From FEN-1073 sp963780865 (GTDB lineage Bacteria > Chloroflexota > Anaerolineae > Anaerolineales > RBG-16-64-43), in the NCBI GenBank assembly GCA_963780865.1, contig CAWADT010000006.1:87323-151322 (forward strand): a stretch of DNA of 64,000 bases, in the 5' to 3' direction. Under the pieces are notes generated by a model, which was given only the letters and a program-made list of their open reading frames with translations, was not told where the DNA came from and did not search any database. Both the position numbers and the translations under genes were made by a program. This document shows positions 17,976-27,678 of this stretch, piece after piece; the stretch's first letter is position 1; each line of letters opens with the position of its first letter.

Positions 17976-19876
17976 ACTCGGCGCGGACATTCGCCGAAAA
18001 GGCGCTGGCCCGCGCCGCGGGGGAAGGAGACGCCCGCGCCGGCCAGATTCTGACGGTTCGCCCGGAGCGGATCCTTTCCCACGACAATACCGCCGCCATC
18101 GCCCAGATTTTCCGGTGCGAGCTGGGCGCGGAAAAGGTCCAGGACCCCTCGCGTCTGATCGTGGTCCTGGACCACGCCTCTCCTCCGCCAACCGCCAAGC
18201 ACTCGCAGAACCATGCCGAGGCGCGCGCCTTCGTTTGCGAGCAGGGTGTACGCGATTTTTTCGACATTGGGCGCGGGATCTGCCATCAGGTGGTCGGGGA
18301 GGAGGCGCTGCTGCTGCCGGGCGAGGTCATCCTCGGGGCGGATTCACACACGACTCATCACGGCTGGATGGGCGCGTTCGGAGCGGGGATCGGGCGAAGC
18401 GAGACGGCCGCGCTTTGGGCCACCGGCTCGCTTTGGCTGCGGGTGCCGCAAAGCGTCCGCCTCACGCTCACGGGCCGACTCCGGCCGGGCGTGACCAGCA
18501 AGGACCTGTGTCTGGCGCTGATCGGAGAACTCGGGGCCGACGGCGGGCTGTATCTTTCCCTGGAATTCGGAGGGCCCGGCCTGAGGGATCTTTCGCTCGA
18601 AAGCCGGATGGTGATCCCGAATGTGATGGCCGAGTTCGGCGTGAAGAACGCCTTTCTCGCGCCGGACGATTCGGTTTTTGATTATCTCGCCTCGCGCGGA
18701 TCGGGACGGGCGAGCCGGGCGGATTGCGAATCTTCAGCGCTGATCCCCGATCCGGGGGCGGAGTATCTGGCGGAATACGAATTGGATTTGGACGCCATCG
18801 ATCCGCTCGTGGCGGCGCCGCACGGGGTCGATCAGCGGCGGACGCTTGAGGAAGCGGCCGGCCGCCGGATCGACATGGCCTTCATCGGAACGTGCACCAA
18901 CGGGCGCCTGGAGGACCTGCGCGCCGCCGCGGCCGTGCTGCAAGGGAAAAAGGTGGCGCGCGGCACGCGCTTGTTGGTCAACCCGGCTTCGGTCGAGGTG
19001 TACCGCGCCGCGGTGGAAGAGGGTACCCTCGGCGCTTTGCTTGACGCGGGCGCGGTGATCGGAATCCCGGGCTGCGGGCCGTGCATGGGAAATCATCTGG
19101 GGATTCCCGCCGCCGGCGAGGTGGTCTTCTCCACCGCCAACCGGAATTTCAAGGGACGCATGGGCCAGCCGGAGGCGGAAATCTATCTGGGTTCGCCCGC
19201 ACTAGTCGCGGCGGGCGCGGCGCTGGGGCGGATTCCTTCCTTGGAAGAATTCGGTTTTCCCGCGGCGGGCGGGCGCGGCGCTTTCCTCCATTTGCTGCGC
19301 GGAGACGATCTGCGCGCGCTGCGCGCCGGGGCTCCCAAAAGCTCCGCGGCGAATCGACCGGCGGCCGCGGAAAAAAACCGGTTTCCCGCCGACGGAAAGG
19401 CCTGGGTGTACGGTGATAACGTGAACACCGACCAGCTCTTCCCGGGAAAATATACGTATACGTTGCGGGCGCCGGAGGAAATCGCGGCGCACGCGCTGGA
19501 GGACCTCGATCCTGATTTTGCGCGCGCCTCCGAACCCGGCGACGTGATCTTCGCCGGCCGGAATATGGGCTGCGGATCCTCCCGCGAACAGGCGGTGACC
19601 TGCCTGACCCGGCGCGGCGTGCGCGCGGTGGTGGCCGCTTCCTTTGCGCGCATCTTCTATCGCAACGCCATCAACCAGGGTCTGGCGGCGATCGTCTGCC
19701 CGGAAGCCGTGGCCGCCGCCCGGAGGGGCGATCCGGTGCGGGTGGATTTGGAACGCGGCGAAGTGCTGCTGCCCGCCGGAAAATTTTCCTTTCCGGCCTT
19801 TCCGTCCAACGTGCGCGAATTGCTCGCGGCGGGAGGTTTGATCCCGTTTTTAATCGCTAATCGAAGACGGGTATAA
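17972..19876 (+). CDS. Single-chain homoaconitase / aconitase-family hydratase (large and small subunits fused)
   Basis: 634 residues from a GTG that overlaps the homocitrate synthase stop. The N-terminal part is a LeuC/HacA-like iron-sulfur domain: HDNTAAI, GADSHTTHHGWMGAFGAGIG, and three cluster cysteines at about 308 (IGTCTNGRLED), 368 and 371 (PGCGPCMGNHLG). After a linker at about 455-470 comes a LeuD/HacB-like swivel domain (WVYGDNVNTDQLFPGKYTYT, NMGCGSSREQAVT). Length and fusion resemble the 'Aquifex-type' putative aconitases. Position between homocitrate synthase and lysK suggests homoaconitase; a true aconitase or isopropylmalate isomerase cannot be excluded. A longer upstream frame in homocitrate synthase is a shadow. 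Confidence 0.85.
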   Translation: MNSARTFAEKALARAAGEGDARAGQILTVRPERILSHDNTAAIAQIFRCELGAEKVQDPSRLIVVLDHASPPPTAKHSQNHAEARAFVCEQGVRDFFDIGRGICHQVVGEEALLLPGEVILGADSHTTHHGWMGAFGAGIGRSETAALWATGSLWLRVPQSVRLTLTGRLRPGVTSKDLCLALIGELGADGGLYLSLEFGGPGLRDLSLESRMVIPNVMAEFGVKNAFLAPDDSVFDYLASRGSGRASRADCESSALIPDPGAEYLAEYELDLDAIDPLVAAPHGVDQRRTLEEAAGRRIDMAFIGTCTNGRLEDLRAAAAVLQGKKVARGTRLLVNPASVEVYRAAVEEGTLGALLDAGAVIGIPGCGPCMGNHLGIPAAGEVVFSTANRNFKGRMGQPEAEIYLGSPALVAAGAALGRIPSLEEFGFPAAGGRGAFLHLLRGDDLRALRAGAPKSSAANRPAAAEKNRFPADGKAWVYGDNVNTDQLFPGKYTYTLRAPEEIAAHALEDLDPDFARASEPGDVIFAGRNMGCGSSREQAVTCLTRRGVRAVVAASFARIFYRNAINQGLAAIVCPEAVAAARRGDPVRVDLERGEVLLPAGKFSFPAFPSNVRELLAAGGLIPFLIANRRRV

Positions 19877-19952
19877 AATCCCTCCTAACGGTTCCCCTCT
19901 TCAGTGAAACAATATTTCTGGATTGTTCGATCCGGCGGAGAAGTATATCGAG

Positions 19953-21011
19953 ATGACTTCCGAGTATGAAACATTAAGGGAACTTGTCGAGCATTTCAGT
20001 CCGACAAAACATGAGGCGGAAGCCGTCGCCTGGCTGGTGGGGCGGATGCGAGCCTTGGGTTTTACTTCCGCACGGACCGACGAGGCGGGCAACGCCGTCG
20101 GAACGATCGGGGCGGGCCTGAACCAGATCGTTCTGCTCGGCCACATCGATACCGTGCCCGGAAAAATCCCCGTCCGCGTGGAAAATGGATTTCTCCACGG
20201 CCGGGGCGCGGTGGATGCCAAAGGCCCGCTGGCAGCGTTCGTGGACGCGGCCGCTCAAACCGGACCGGTCCCCGATTGGCAGATCGTCGTCATCGGAGCG
20301 GTCGAAGAGGAGGGCGAGTCCGCCGGCGCGTGGCACGTGGCTTCGCGTTATCACCCGCGCTGCGCGATCCTCGGCGAGCCGAGCGGATGGAACCGGATCG
20401 CGCTCGGATACCGCGGGGTGATCCATTTTCGATTTCAGGCGCGGCAATCGATCGGCCACACCGCCTCGGGTAGGGACACCGCGGCCGAGACAGCCGTGGA
20501 ATTCTGGAACCGGCTGGTGAAAATTTGCGCGCGGGAAAACCAGTCCGCCGCAAGGAAATTCGACCAATTGACGCCCGTGCTGCAGGAGATGCGCTCCGCC
20601 GGCGACGGATTTATCGAGCAGGGCGAAATGGCCGGGAACGTACGCCTGCCGCAGCGGGTGACGACGGAAAAGATGAAGGAGCTGTTGGACGAAGCGGCCG
20701 CCGGCATCGGATCGGTGGAAACCGACGCCGTCCCGCTGAACGCCTTTCGGGTGGAGAAAGCCACGCCCGTCGTCGGGGCTTTGCTTTCAGCCATTCGATC
20801 CCTCGGCGGCGAACCTTCGTTCAGCCTGAAACTGGGGACGTCCGATCTCAGCATTGTCGGGCCGGCTTGGAATTGCCCCGCGGCGGTGTACGGGCCGGGC
20901 GATTCCACGCTCGATCACACGCCCTTGGAATGCATTTCGCTTGAGGAATATGGGAAGGCCGTCGCCGTGCTGGTCAGCGTGTTGAAACGCTTGACGGTTG
21001 CGGCTCGATAG
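19953..21011 (+). CDS. lysK: LysW-lysine / ornithine hydrolase
   Basis: An M20-family metallopeptidase that releases lysine (or ornithine) from LysW. About 352 residues. Metal ligands are in VLLGHIDTVPG (His/Asp, about residue 62) and GRGAVDAKGPLAAF, the catalytic acid pair is in IGAVEEEGES (about 121), and CAILGEPSGW follows. The C-terminal part has LKLGTSDLS and a GPGDSTLDHTPLE ligand segment. The ATG at 19953 is preferred; a TTG at 19923 would add ten residues. It closes the amino-acid block, 76 bases after homoaconitase. Confidence 0.92.
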   Translation: MTSEYETLRELVEHFSPTKHEAEAVAWLVGRMRALGFTSARTDEAGNAVGTIGAGLNQIVLLGHIDTVPGKIPVRVENGFLHGRGAVDAKGPLAAFVDAAAQTGPVPDWQIVVIGAVEEEGESAGAWHVASRYHPRCAILGEPSGWNRIALGYRGVIHFRFQARQSIGHTASGRDTAAETAVEFWNRLVKICARENQSAARKFDQLTPVLQEMRSAGDGFIEQGEMAGNVRLPQRVTTEKMKELLDEAAAGIGSVETDAVPLNAFRVEKATPVVGALLSAIRSLGGEPSFSLKLGTSDLSIVGPAWNCPAAVYGPGDSTLDHTPLECISLEEYGKAVAVLVSVLKRLTVAAR

Positions 21012-21041
21012 CCGCCGGAAACGCGCCGCAGACGGCGCGGG

Positions 21042-21047
21042 TATAAT
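21042..21047 (+). promoter_or_regulatory. TATAAT -10 element just upstream of the coiled-coil gene
   Basis: A perfect TATAAT sits 17 bases before the ATG at 21065, leaving a leader of about ten bases that contains only the GGGAG ribosome-binding site. No good -35 is visible. Confidence 0.5.
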
Positions 21048-21064
21048 TTCGACGGGAGATACCC

Positions 21065-22225
21065 ATGGCCGGAGAAGATCTGAAAAATCGCGTCGACTGG
21101 CTGGATGAAGAACGACGGAAGGATAAAGCGCTCCTGGCCAAGCTGGAAGAGCGCCTGGCGGGGATGACCGCCGCTTCGGAATCGCACGGCAAACAGCTGC
21201 AAGAGCAGGGGGCGCAGCTGGCGAAGGTCGGCGCAAGAGTGCAAATGCAGAAGGTGGACGAACTCCTGGCGAAAAATCGCGAGGAGACCGGCTACGCGTT
21301 GGAAGCGATGGAGAAAAGGCGCCTGGAGCTGGAAGACGAGGTATCCAAATCCCGAAATCTCGAAAAAGACCGCGTCGAAAAGACGATGGGGGAATTTAAA
21401 AAGCAAATGGATACCCTGGCCGATATGCGCGAAATGATGGAAGCGCGCAAGGCCGAACAGGCCCGGCAGGCCAATCTTCTGCAAGAGATGCGTAAGACCC
21501 TGGACGTTATCCAAAAGCGCGACGAAGAGCGAACGCGCATCATTGCCGCGGTCGAGGAAGGCCGGCGGCAGGACATCCGCCGCATGGCCGACATCCAGGG
21601 CGAACATCAGACCGTCCGGCAGAAAAGCGGCGAAATCGATTCGAGATTGGACGCCGTCGAGACCGCCTCGATGAGGTTGGACGCCAAACTCCGCGAGCTC
21701 GCGGCCCAGGAACTGGAACGGCGGAATGCCATGGCCATCTGGCAGGAGCAGCAGACGGCTTCCGCTACGGAGCGCGAACGCCAGTGGAAGGATTGGGAGA
21801 AACGAAGCTCTAAATCGATCGCGCGCATGAACGAATTCCTCGCGCAGATCGACACCTACCGGGAACTGGAGCGCTCGATGGGCCAGGCTATTTCGGAGTT
21901 CCATGAAATCTCCGAGCGCTCGGAGCAGAAACTCAAGGAGATGGCGGAAATCCAACGGATCCAGGAAGACCGCCTGCGCCAGGATTGGAATACCTTCCTG
22001 GCCGACGACCAGAAGCGTTGGACGGCTCAGAACCTCACCTGGGAAGACGAATGGCGCGAGCGCGACCGCAAATTCACCAAGGCGACTGAAAGACTGGCGC
22101 GTCTCGAGGAGCAATCCGAGGAACTTGCGGACGATCTCCGTTCCACCCGAGAGGGAGACCGGGCGCGCCTGGAAACCCTGGCCAACACCATCCGCGAATG
22201 GCTGGCGCGGTCCGCCCCGAAATAG
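21065..22225 (+). CDS. Long coiled-coil protein of unknown function
   Basis: 386 residues, almost entirely heptad-rich and charged (Lys/Glu/Arg/Gln), with no signal peptide, membrane segment or enzymatic motif. The composition predicts one long alpha-helical coiled coil from about residue 5 to 375, with short breaks around residues 60, 210 and 300. GGGAG precedes the ATG, with a perfect -10 box immediately upstream. It lies 11 bases before selB and is probably cotranscribed with it. I do not recognise the family; a cytoskeletal or scaffold role is only a guess from shape. Confidence 0.75.
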   Translation: MAGEDLKNRVDWLDEERRKDKALLAKLEERLAGMTAASESHGKQLQEQGAQLAKVGARVQMQKVDELLAKNREETGYALEAMEKRRLELEDEVSKSRNLEKDRVEKTMGEFKKQMDTLADMREMMEARKAEQARQANLLQEMRKTLDVIQKRDEERTRIIAAVEEGRRQDIRRMADIQGEHQTVRQKSGEIDSRLDAVETASMRLDAKLRELAAQELERRNAMAIWQEQQTASATERERQWKDWEKRSSKSIARMNEFLAQIDTYRELERSMGQAISEFHEISERSEQKLKEMAEIQRIQEDRLRQDWNTFLADDQKRWTAQNLTWEDEWRERDRKFTKATERLARLEEQSEELADDLRSTREGDRARLETLANTIREWLARSAPK

Positions 22226-22236
22226 CCCCTCCCCGC

Positions 22237-24123
22237 ATGCGCGTACTGGCCACCGCAGGGCACGTTGATCACGGAAAATCCACTCTGGTGGAAGCCCTCA
22301 CCGGCACGCACCCCGACCGGCTTAAAGAAGAACGCGAACGGGAAATGACCATCGATCTCGGTTTCGGGTATTTCACCCTGCCCGACGGGACCTTTGTGGG
22401 CATCGTCGACGTTCCAGGGCACCGCGATTTCATCGACAACATGCTCGCTGGTGTGGGCGGCGTGGACGCCGCGCTGCTGGCGATCGCCGCGGACGAAGGG
22501 CCTATGCCGCAAACCCGGGAGCACCTGGCCATTCTCGATTTGCTCGGAGTGACCACGGGCATCGTCGCCCTGACCAAGATCGATCTGGTCCGGGACCCGG
22601 AGGAACTTGCGCTCATTCACCGGAATATCGAGGAATTACTGCAGCCCACCGCGCTCAGCGGAGCGGAAATACTCCCCGTTTCGGCGCGCACCGGGGCGGG
22701 CATTCCGGAATTGAAACAAGCGCTCGTGCGCCTTTTAAAGGAATCCCCGCCGCGCTCGGATCTCGGACGGCCGCGGCTGCCGGTAGACCGGTCGTTCATG
22801 CTGACAGGTTTTGGCGCCGTAGTGACCGGGACTTTGCTGGATGGCACCCTGGAAACCGGAGCGGAGGTGGAAATTCTTCCGGGCGGGAAGCGCGCGCGAA
22901 TCCGCGGCCTGCACATTCACGATAAACAGGTCCAGCGCGCCGATCCGGGCGGCCGGGTCGCCGTCAACTTGAGTGGGCTGGATGCGGGCGAAATCCTCCG
23001 CGGCCAGGTGGTTGTCCTCCCCGGAACGTACGCCCCCAGCCGGAGAATGGACCTGCGGGTCCGGATGCTGGCGGATGGGGAGATCGCGCTCAAGCACGAC
23101 AGCGAAGTGAAGTTATATCTCGGAGCGGCGGAGACCATGGCCCGGGCGCGCATTCTAGGGGCGGACGCGATCGCTCCCGGAGCTTCCGGCTGGGCGCAAT
23201 TTGTCCTGGCGGAGGAGGTGGTCGCGGCGCATGGGGACCGGGCGATCCTGCGCCGCCCGTCGCCGGGCGCAACGATCGGCGGCGGGACGGTGATCGAGCC
23301 GCATCCGGAAAAACTGCACCGCCGCTTCGAGGCCGAGGTTACGGCCCGATTGGAGGCGGTGGAGAAGGGCGGCACGGGCGAGAGAATTCTGCAAACCCTC
23401 TCCGCCGAGGTGGCGATGAATTTGGAAGACGCGCTGCAATCGGCCGGGATGGGTCCGGAGGCGCAGCCGGTAATCGCGAACCTCATCGCCCGAGGCGAAT
23501 TGATTCTTCTTTCGGGTGGCCCCTCCGCGCCGCGCGACGCGCTGGTGTGTTCACGCGCTTCGTGGGAGCGACTGAATGGGAAGATCACGGCGCTGCTGGG
23601 GGAGTATCACCGCGAGCACCCGTTGCGGGCCGGAATGCCGCGGGAGGCGCTGCGCGCCCGCGCGGGGATTCCGGCGAAGGCGGCCGGACCGGTGCTGGCG
23701 CGCGCGGCCGCCGACCAAATCCTGGTGGAAACCGCGCGCAGCGTGCGCCTGCCCGGATTCGAAAGGGTATTCACTCCGGCTCAGCGGCAGATTGCGGACG
23801 CGCTGCTCGCGCGCTTTGCGCAGAACCCGTATCAGCCACCTTCGGTAAAGGACTGCCTGGCGGAGGCGGGCGAGGAGATCTACACCGCGCTCGTGGAAAG
23901 CGGCAAGCTCAAGCCGATCACGGCCGAGGTGGTTTTTCTGACACCGACCTATGAGGAAATGACCGGGCGCCTCCGGGAGGCGCTCCGTACCCGCGAACAA
24001 ATGACCGCCGCCGATGTGCGCGACCTATTCGGTTCCTCGCGCAAGTACATCCTGCCGTTCCTCGAATATCTCGACGCGCAGGGCGTCACCAAACGCGAGG
24101 GGGATTTCAGGCGGCTAAGGTGA
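22237..24123 (+). CDS. selB: Selenocysteine-specific elongation factor SelB
   Basis: SelB delivers Sec-tRNA to UGA codons marked by a SECIS element. 628 residues: a GTPase domain with P-loop AGHVDHGKSTL (residues 7-17), DVPGHRDFI and TKID; EF-Tu-like domains 2 and 3 (about 175-340); and C-terminal winged-helix repeats (about 370-628), which in SelB bind the SECIS RNA. The DVPGH form and the large C-terminal extension separate it from EF-Tu and IF2. The ATG at 22237 gives the P-loop its normal distance from the N-terminus. No selA, selD or selC is visible in the window. Confidence 0.93.
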   Translation: MRVLATAGHVDHGKSTLVEALTGTHPDRLKEEREREMTIDLGFGYFTLPDGTFVGIVDVPGHRDFIDNMLAGVGGVDAALLAIAADEGPMPQTREHLAILDLLGVTTGIVALTKIDLVRDPEELALIHRNIEELLQPTALSGAEILPVSARTGAGIPELKQALVRLLKESPPRSDLGRPRLPVDRSFMLTGFGAVVTGTLLDGTLETGAEVEILPGGKRARIRGLHIHDKQVQRADPGGRVAVNLSGLDAGEILRGQVVVLPGTYAPSRRMDLRVRMLADGEIALKHDSEVKLYLGAAETMARARILGADAIAPGASGWAQFVLAEEVVAAHGDRAILRRPSPGATIGGGTVIEPHPEKLHRRFEAEVTARLEAVEKGGTGERILQTLSAEVAMNLEDALQSAGMGPEAQPVIANLIARGELILLSGGPSAPRDALVCSRASWERLNGKITALLGEYHREHPLRAGMPREALRARAGIPAKAAGPVLARAAADQILVETARSVRLPGFERVFTPAQRQIADALLARFAQNPYQPPSVKDCLAEAGEEIYTALVESGKLKPITAEVVFLTPTYEEMTGRLREALRTREQMTAADVRDLFGSSRKYILPFLEYLDAQGVTKREGDFRRLR

Positions 24124-24226
24124 GACCCGGGCGGTTTTTCCCGCTCGCTGAAGCAACCTGAGCCGTTTATCCGATATTGGGTTGGATCGCCCGTTCGTGT
24201 CCCGCCGTCTGATCGCGGCGATTGGA
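24124..24226. other. Short gap between convergent selB and the propeller lipoprotein
   Basis: About 100 bases. A weak GC-rich inverted sequence (CGGGCGG...CCCGCTCG, near 24128-24152) could act as a terminator. I looked for a tRNA-Sec gene here and found no acceptor/T-arm pattern. Confidence 0.4.
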
Positions 24227-26595
24227 CTATTGGGCGGGAAGATCCACCTGTAGAATGGTTCCGCCTTCGCCCACTACCCAGCAATTCCGCGCGTTTGGAC
24301 AGTGCAAACCCAACAAAGGGTAATACGCATTTTCACCGACGGGATTCCATTGCCCGCCTCCGTCATCGGAATAGAAAATCAATCCTGAATTGGTGGCCAG
24401 CAGGCCGATCTGGGGAGTGAGGAATTGAATGTCTTGAACTTCGCCGTACCCCGTCTGATCCCCGCCGAATGTTCCGGCCGGCCACAGTTCGGATTGGGTC
24501 CATGTCTGGCCGCCGTCGGACGTATGGAACAATACCTGACCCACAACCCAGCCGTTCTTGTCGTCGAAAAAAAATACGGAATAGATCCTTGGATTGCAGA
24601 TGCCAAAATAGGAAGGATCGCAGGAAAAATTCTGCCGCATCCAATGCGAGCCGCCGTCGGCGGTGGCAAAGAGTTCGTAATTTCCGCCTGCGGCCCACCC
24701 ATGCTGCGCATCGGGGAAGGAGAGCATGCTTTGGACGCTCCCAAACCCAATCTGCAATCCGCCGTTCTCCCCCTTAATCCGGTATCCACCCAGGTCCAAT
24801 GCTGGCCACCGTCCACGGTATGGGCCAAGCCGAGGTTGTCGATACCGCTGCCGGTGTAGAAATTCTCGGAGGCCAGCGCCCAGCCGTTTTGACGGTCGAG
24901 AAACCGTACGGAAGAAAATTCCGGGAAATACGTCGGGTTGAGTTCCATCCCCTGGCTTTCCCATGTCTTACCGCCGTCGGCGGTATGCAGGATAAAGTTC
25001 TTGGGACTGGTCATCTGATAGTTGTATGTCCCAACTGCCCAACCGTTCAACGGATCGACGAAGGCGACGCTTTCCAATCGATCGTTGCTGGACGAACTCG
25101 GCAGCGGAGGCATTTCGTACTGCTCGGACCACGTTCCACCTCCGTCCGCGGTGTGCAGAATAACCTGCCCCCACATGCCCGGCGAATAATTCTTGCTGCC
25201 CACGGCCCAGCCATTCTTGTCATCCGGAAAGAATACATCGTGAAAAATAAAATGCGGATTGAGGTAGGTTGGGGTGAAGAGGCAAGTGTTATCTGCGCAA
25301 TCCGTTTTTTCCCAAGGACGATCGGATCGGGCAAGATAATCGTTATCCCCCACGAGGATGACTTGATCATCGACGATTGACAGGCTATATATGCCCGGGG
25401 AATTGAATATTTCGCGTTGATCCATCAACACCTCTTCCCAGGTCTCTCCGCCGTCCATTGTCCGGTAGATAGGTTGGTTCGGGGATGCATAATCAAAACC
25501 AACCACATAACCTCGATTGGCATCGGCAAATTGCATATCCCATAGGGGCGCAAAGACATCGCAGGGAGGGGATTGCCGTTCCCAGGTTTTCCCTCCGTCC
25601 CGGGTATGGAAAACACATCCGCCCTCGATGCCGCTGTTTCCGGGAAATCCGGCCACCCATCCGTTACTCTTATCCGTCCACTCGACCGCGGTAAAAATGA
25701 TGTTTAGTTCGGGGCTGTACAGTTCCTCCCAGGTTTTCCCGCCGTCCGCCGTGTGATACACAACTCCGGCCTGGATGATTTCCTGATGTTCATCCTCCCC
25801 CATATATTTCTGCCCCACCGCCCAGCCTTCCTGCGCATCGAGGAATTTAATCCGGTTCATGAGGCTGGCATTTTCCGGTAGGCCTTGTTGTTGCCAGCTT
25901 TCACCGCCGTCTTCCGTATGCCAAACACTGCCTTTCCAATTCACCGCCGTTCCAAACGTTGGGTCGTATTGGGTGGAGTGAAAGCTGGTCGCCCACCCTT
26001 CGGTTGCACTGATAAAAGAAACACCGCGGAATTCGTCCTGGGAATCGACGGCTTGTCGAATCCAATGTTCGCCACCGTCGGTGGTATGAATTATTGTTCC
26101 ATTCGTTCCCACCGCCCAACCGTTGGTTTCATCGACGAAATCGACGTTGCGCAATGTTTCGACGATATCCGTTTTTTGCGGTTTCCAGGTGAGGCCGCCG
26201 TCAATGGTTTTGATCACCGTGCCCGTATACTCCCGCAGGGTTTGATCCCAATGCGGATCTCCCACCGCCCAGCCAATATTGGCCGAAATGAAATCCACAT
26301 CCTTCAGAGAATAGGATGTTTCCTCGAATTGTTGAACGACGGGGAATGGGAGGGATTTCAGCGCGGTCGGGCTTCCAGCTTCCGTGGGATAGATAAAACT
26401 GGTTGGTATTTCAGGGATGGTAACCCGGGGAGTGGGGGGATAGCCGGAGGTTCGAGTGAATCCCGGCGGCATCGATCGAGTAAGCGTTGCTTCGAGAGTT
26501 GGTTGATTGATTACGCCGCATGCAATCGAAAAACAGACGACAAGGAATAACCGAATAATTAATAGGCCAGAGCCAGCCCTCCGATTTCCTTTCAT
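24227..26595 (-). CDS. Asp-box / Ycf48-like beta-propeller lipoprotein (one frameshift)
   Basis: A secreted lipoprotein of about 789 residues once a one-base shift is corrected. The signal peptide ends in a lipobox VVCFSIAC (Cys about 26). It is followed by a Pro/Thr linker and about 13 repeats of the form F.D...GWAVG....I..T.DGG..W, as in BNR/Asp-box and Ycf48-type propellers. The first 610 or so residues are in one frame. At a run of five C (24769-24773 on the plus strand) the frame changes and the last repeats continue to the TAG at 24227. The coherent repeats on both sides argue for a lost base. GGAG precedes the ATG. Ligand unknown. Confidence 0.82.
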
Positions 26596-26822
26596 CGTGA
26601 TCTCCTCTCTACTCGGGAACGAACGATTTCTATGAAAATGCGGTCCTGATTAATCCTACGGATAGGCCATTTTCAAGATGCTGGGGAAAATCTGTACCCC
26701 CATGAGTGTGTGAATGACCGTAGGAATTTTCCTGCGCGAGATTGAAAATAATAATTAATTTTGATGCTCTCACACCCTCCCTCTCCAATAATTATCCCGG
26801 CGGCAACGCACCCGCGAACGGC
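26596..26822. other. Intergenic gap upstream of the propeller lipoprotein
   Basis: About 225 bases between the lipoprotein start and the parB stop (both minus strand). On the minus strand a TTGAAA (near 26673) and a weak TAATCA about 18 bases on could be the lipoprotein promoter. Nothing else is recognisable. Confidence 0.3.
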
Positions 26823-27674
26823 TCACTTCCCCTTGAGCAGCTGATTCGCGATCGCGTCCAGCTCCTCGTCGGAATAATAATAGAGCAGCACCAGCCCGCC
26901 GCGCTTGCCGCGCTTGATGGTGACGCGCGTGCCCAGCGCTTCCTCGAAGCGTTTCTCGAGCGCGCGCAGGTCCGCGGGGAGTCGCGGCGGCGCCGGCCTG
27001 GACGCGCGCTTGCCCGTCAATTTTCGCGCCAGTTCTTCCGTCTGGCGCACGCTGAGGCCGTGCTTAAGGACCGTATCCACCGCTGCCAGTTGCGCCTGCA
27101 CGGTCGGCAGCGCCAGCAGGGCGCGCGCGTGCCCTTCCGAAATTTGGCCGCTCGAGAGCGCCTGACGCACGCGTTCGGGGAGTTTGAGCAGGCGCAGCGT
27201 GTTGGTCACCGACACGCGGCTCTTCCCCACCCGGCGGGAGACGTCCTCGTGGGAAAGACCGAACTCTTCGTGCAGATGCCGGTAAGCTTCGGCGGTTTCG
27301 AGCGGGGCGAGATCCTCGCGCTGCAGGTTTTCGATCAGCGCCAGCTCCAGCCGCTGCTGGTCGGAGGCGTCGCGCACCAGCACCGGCACTCGCTCGAGTC
27401 CGGCCAGCTTCGACGCCTCCAGACGGCGTTCGCCGGCGATCAGCGTGTATTCCTCGGAATCCGGCCCGCGGGTGACGATCAGCGGCTGCAGCACGCCGTG
27501 CTCGCGGATCGAGGCGGCCAGTTCCTCGAGTTCCGTATGGCCGATCTCCGCCCGCGGTTGGCGCGGGTTGCGCCGAATCTTTCCCACCGGCACCAGCATC
27601 GAATCGGCGGAAGTGGTTTCCACCGGCAGCAAGGCATCCAATCCGCGTCCCAGTCCGTGTTTTTTCGCGCTCAT
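26823..27674 (-). CDS. parB: Chromosome-partitioning protein ParB
   Basis: A CTP-dependent DNA clamp that loads at parS sites. The 283-residue protein starts MSAKKHGLGRGLDALLP. It shows the CTPase segments NPRQPR (box I) and TLIAGERRLEASKLAG (box II, GERR) and ENLQREDL. A helix-turn-helix follows around residues 140-170 (LSHEDVSRRVGKSRVSVTNTLRLL), then a C-terminal dimerisation region with low-complexity basic residues. The start at 27674 gives the typical ParB N-terminus; the longer frame overlaps parA. It lies four bases downstream of parA. Confidence 0.95.
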   Translation of the reverse strand: MSAKKHGLGRGLDALLPVETTSADSMLVPVGKIRRNPRQPRAEIGHTELEELAASIREHGVLQPLIVTRGPDSEEYTLIAGERRLEASKLAGLERVPVLVRDASDQQRLELALIENLQREDLAPLETAEAYRHLHEEFGLSHEDVSRRVGKSRVSVTNTLRLLKLPERVRQALSSGQISEGHARALLALPTVQAQLAAVDTVLKHGLSVRQTEELARKLTGKRASRPAPPRLPADLRALEKRFEEALGTRVTIKRGKRGGLVLLYYYSDEELDAIANQLLKGK

Positions 27675-27678
27675 CGTC

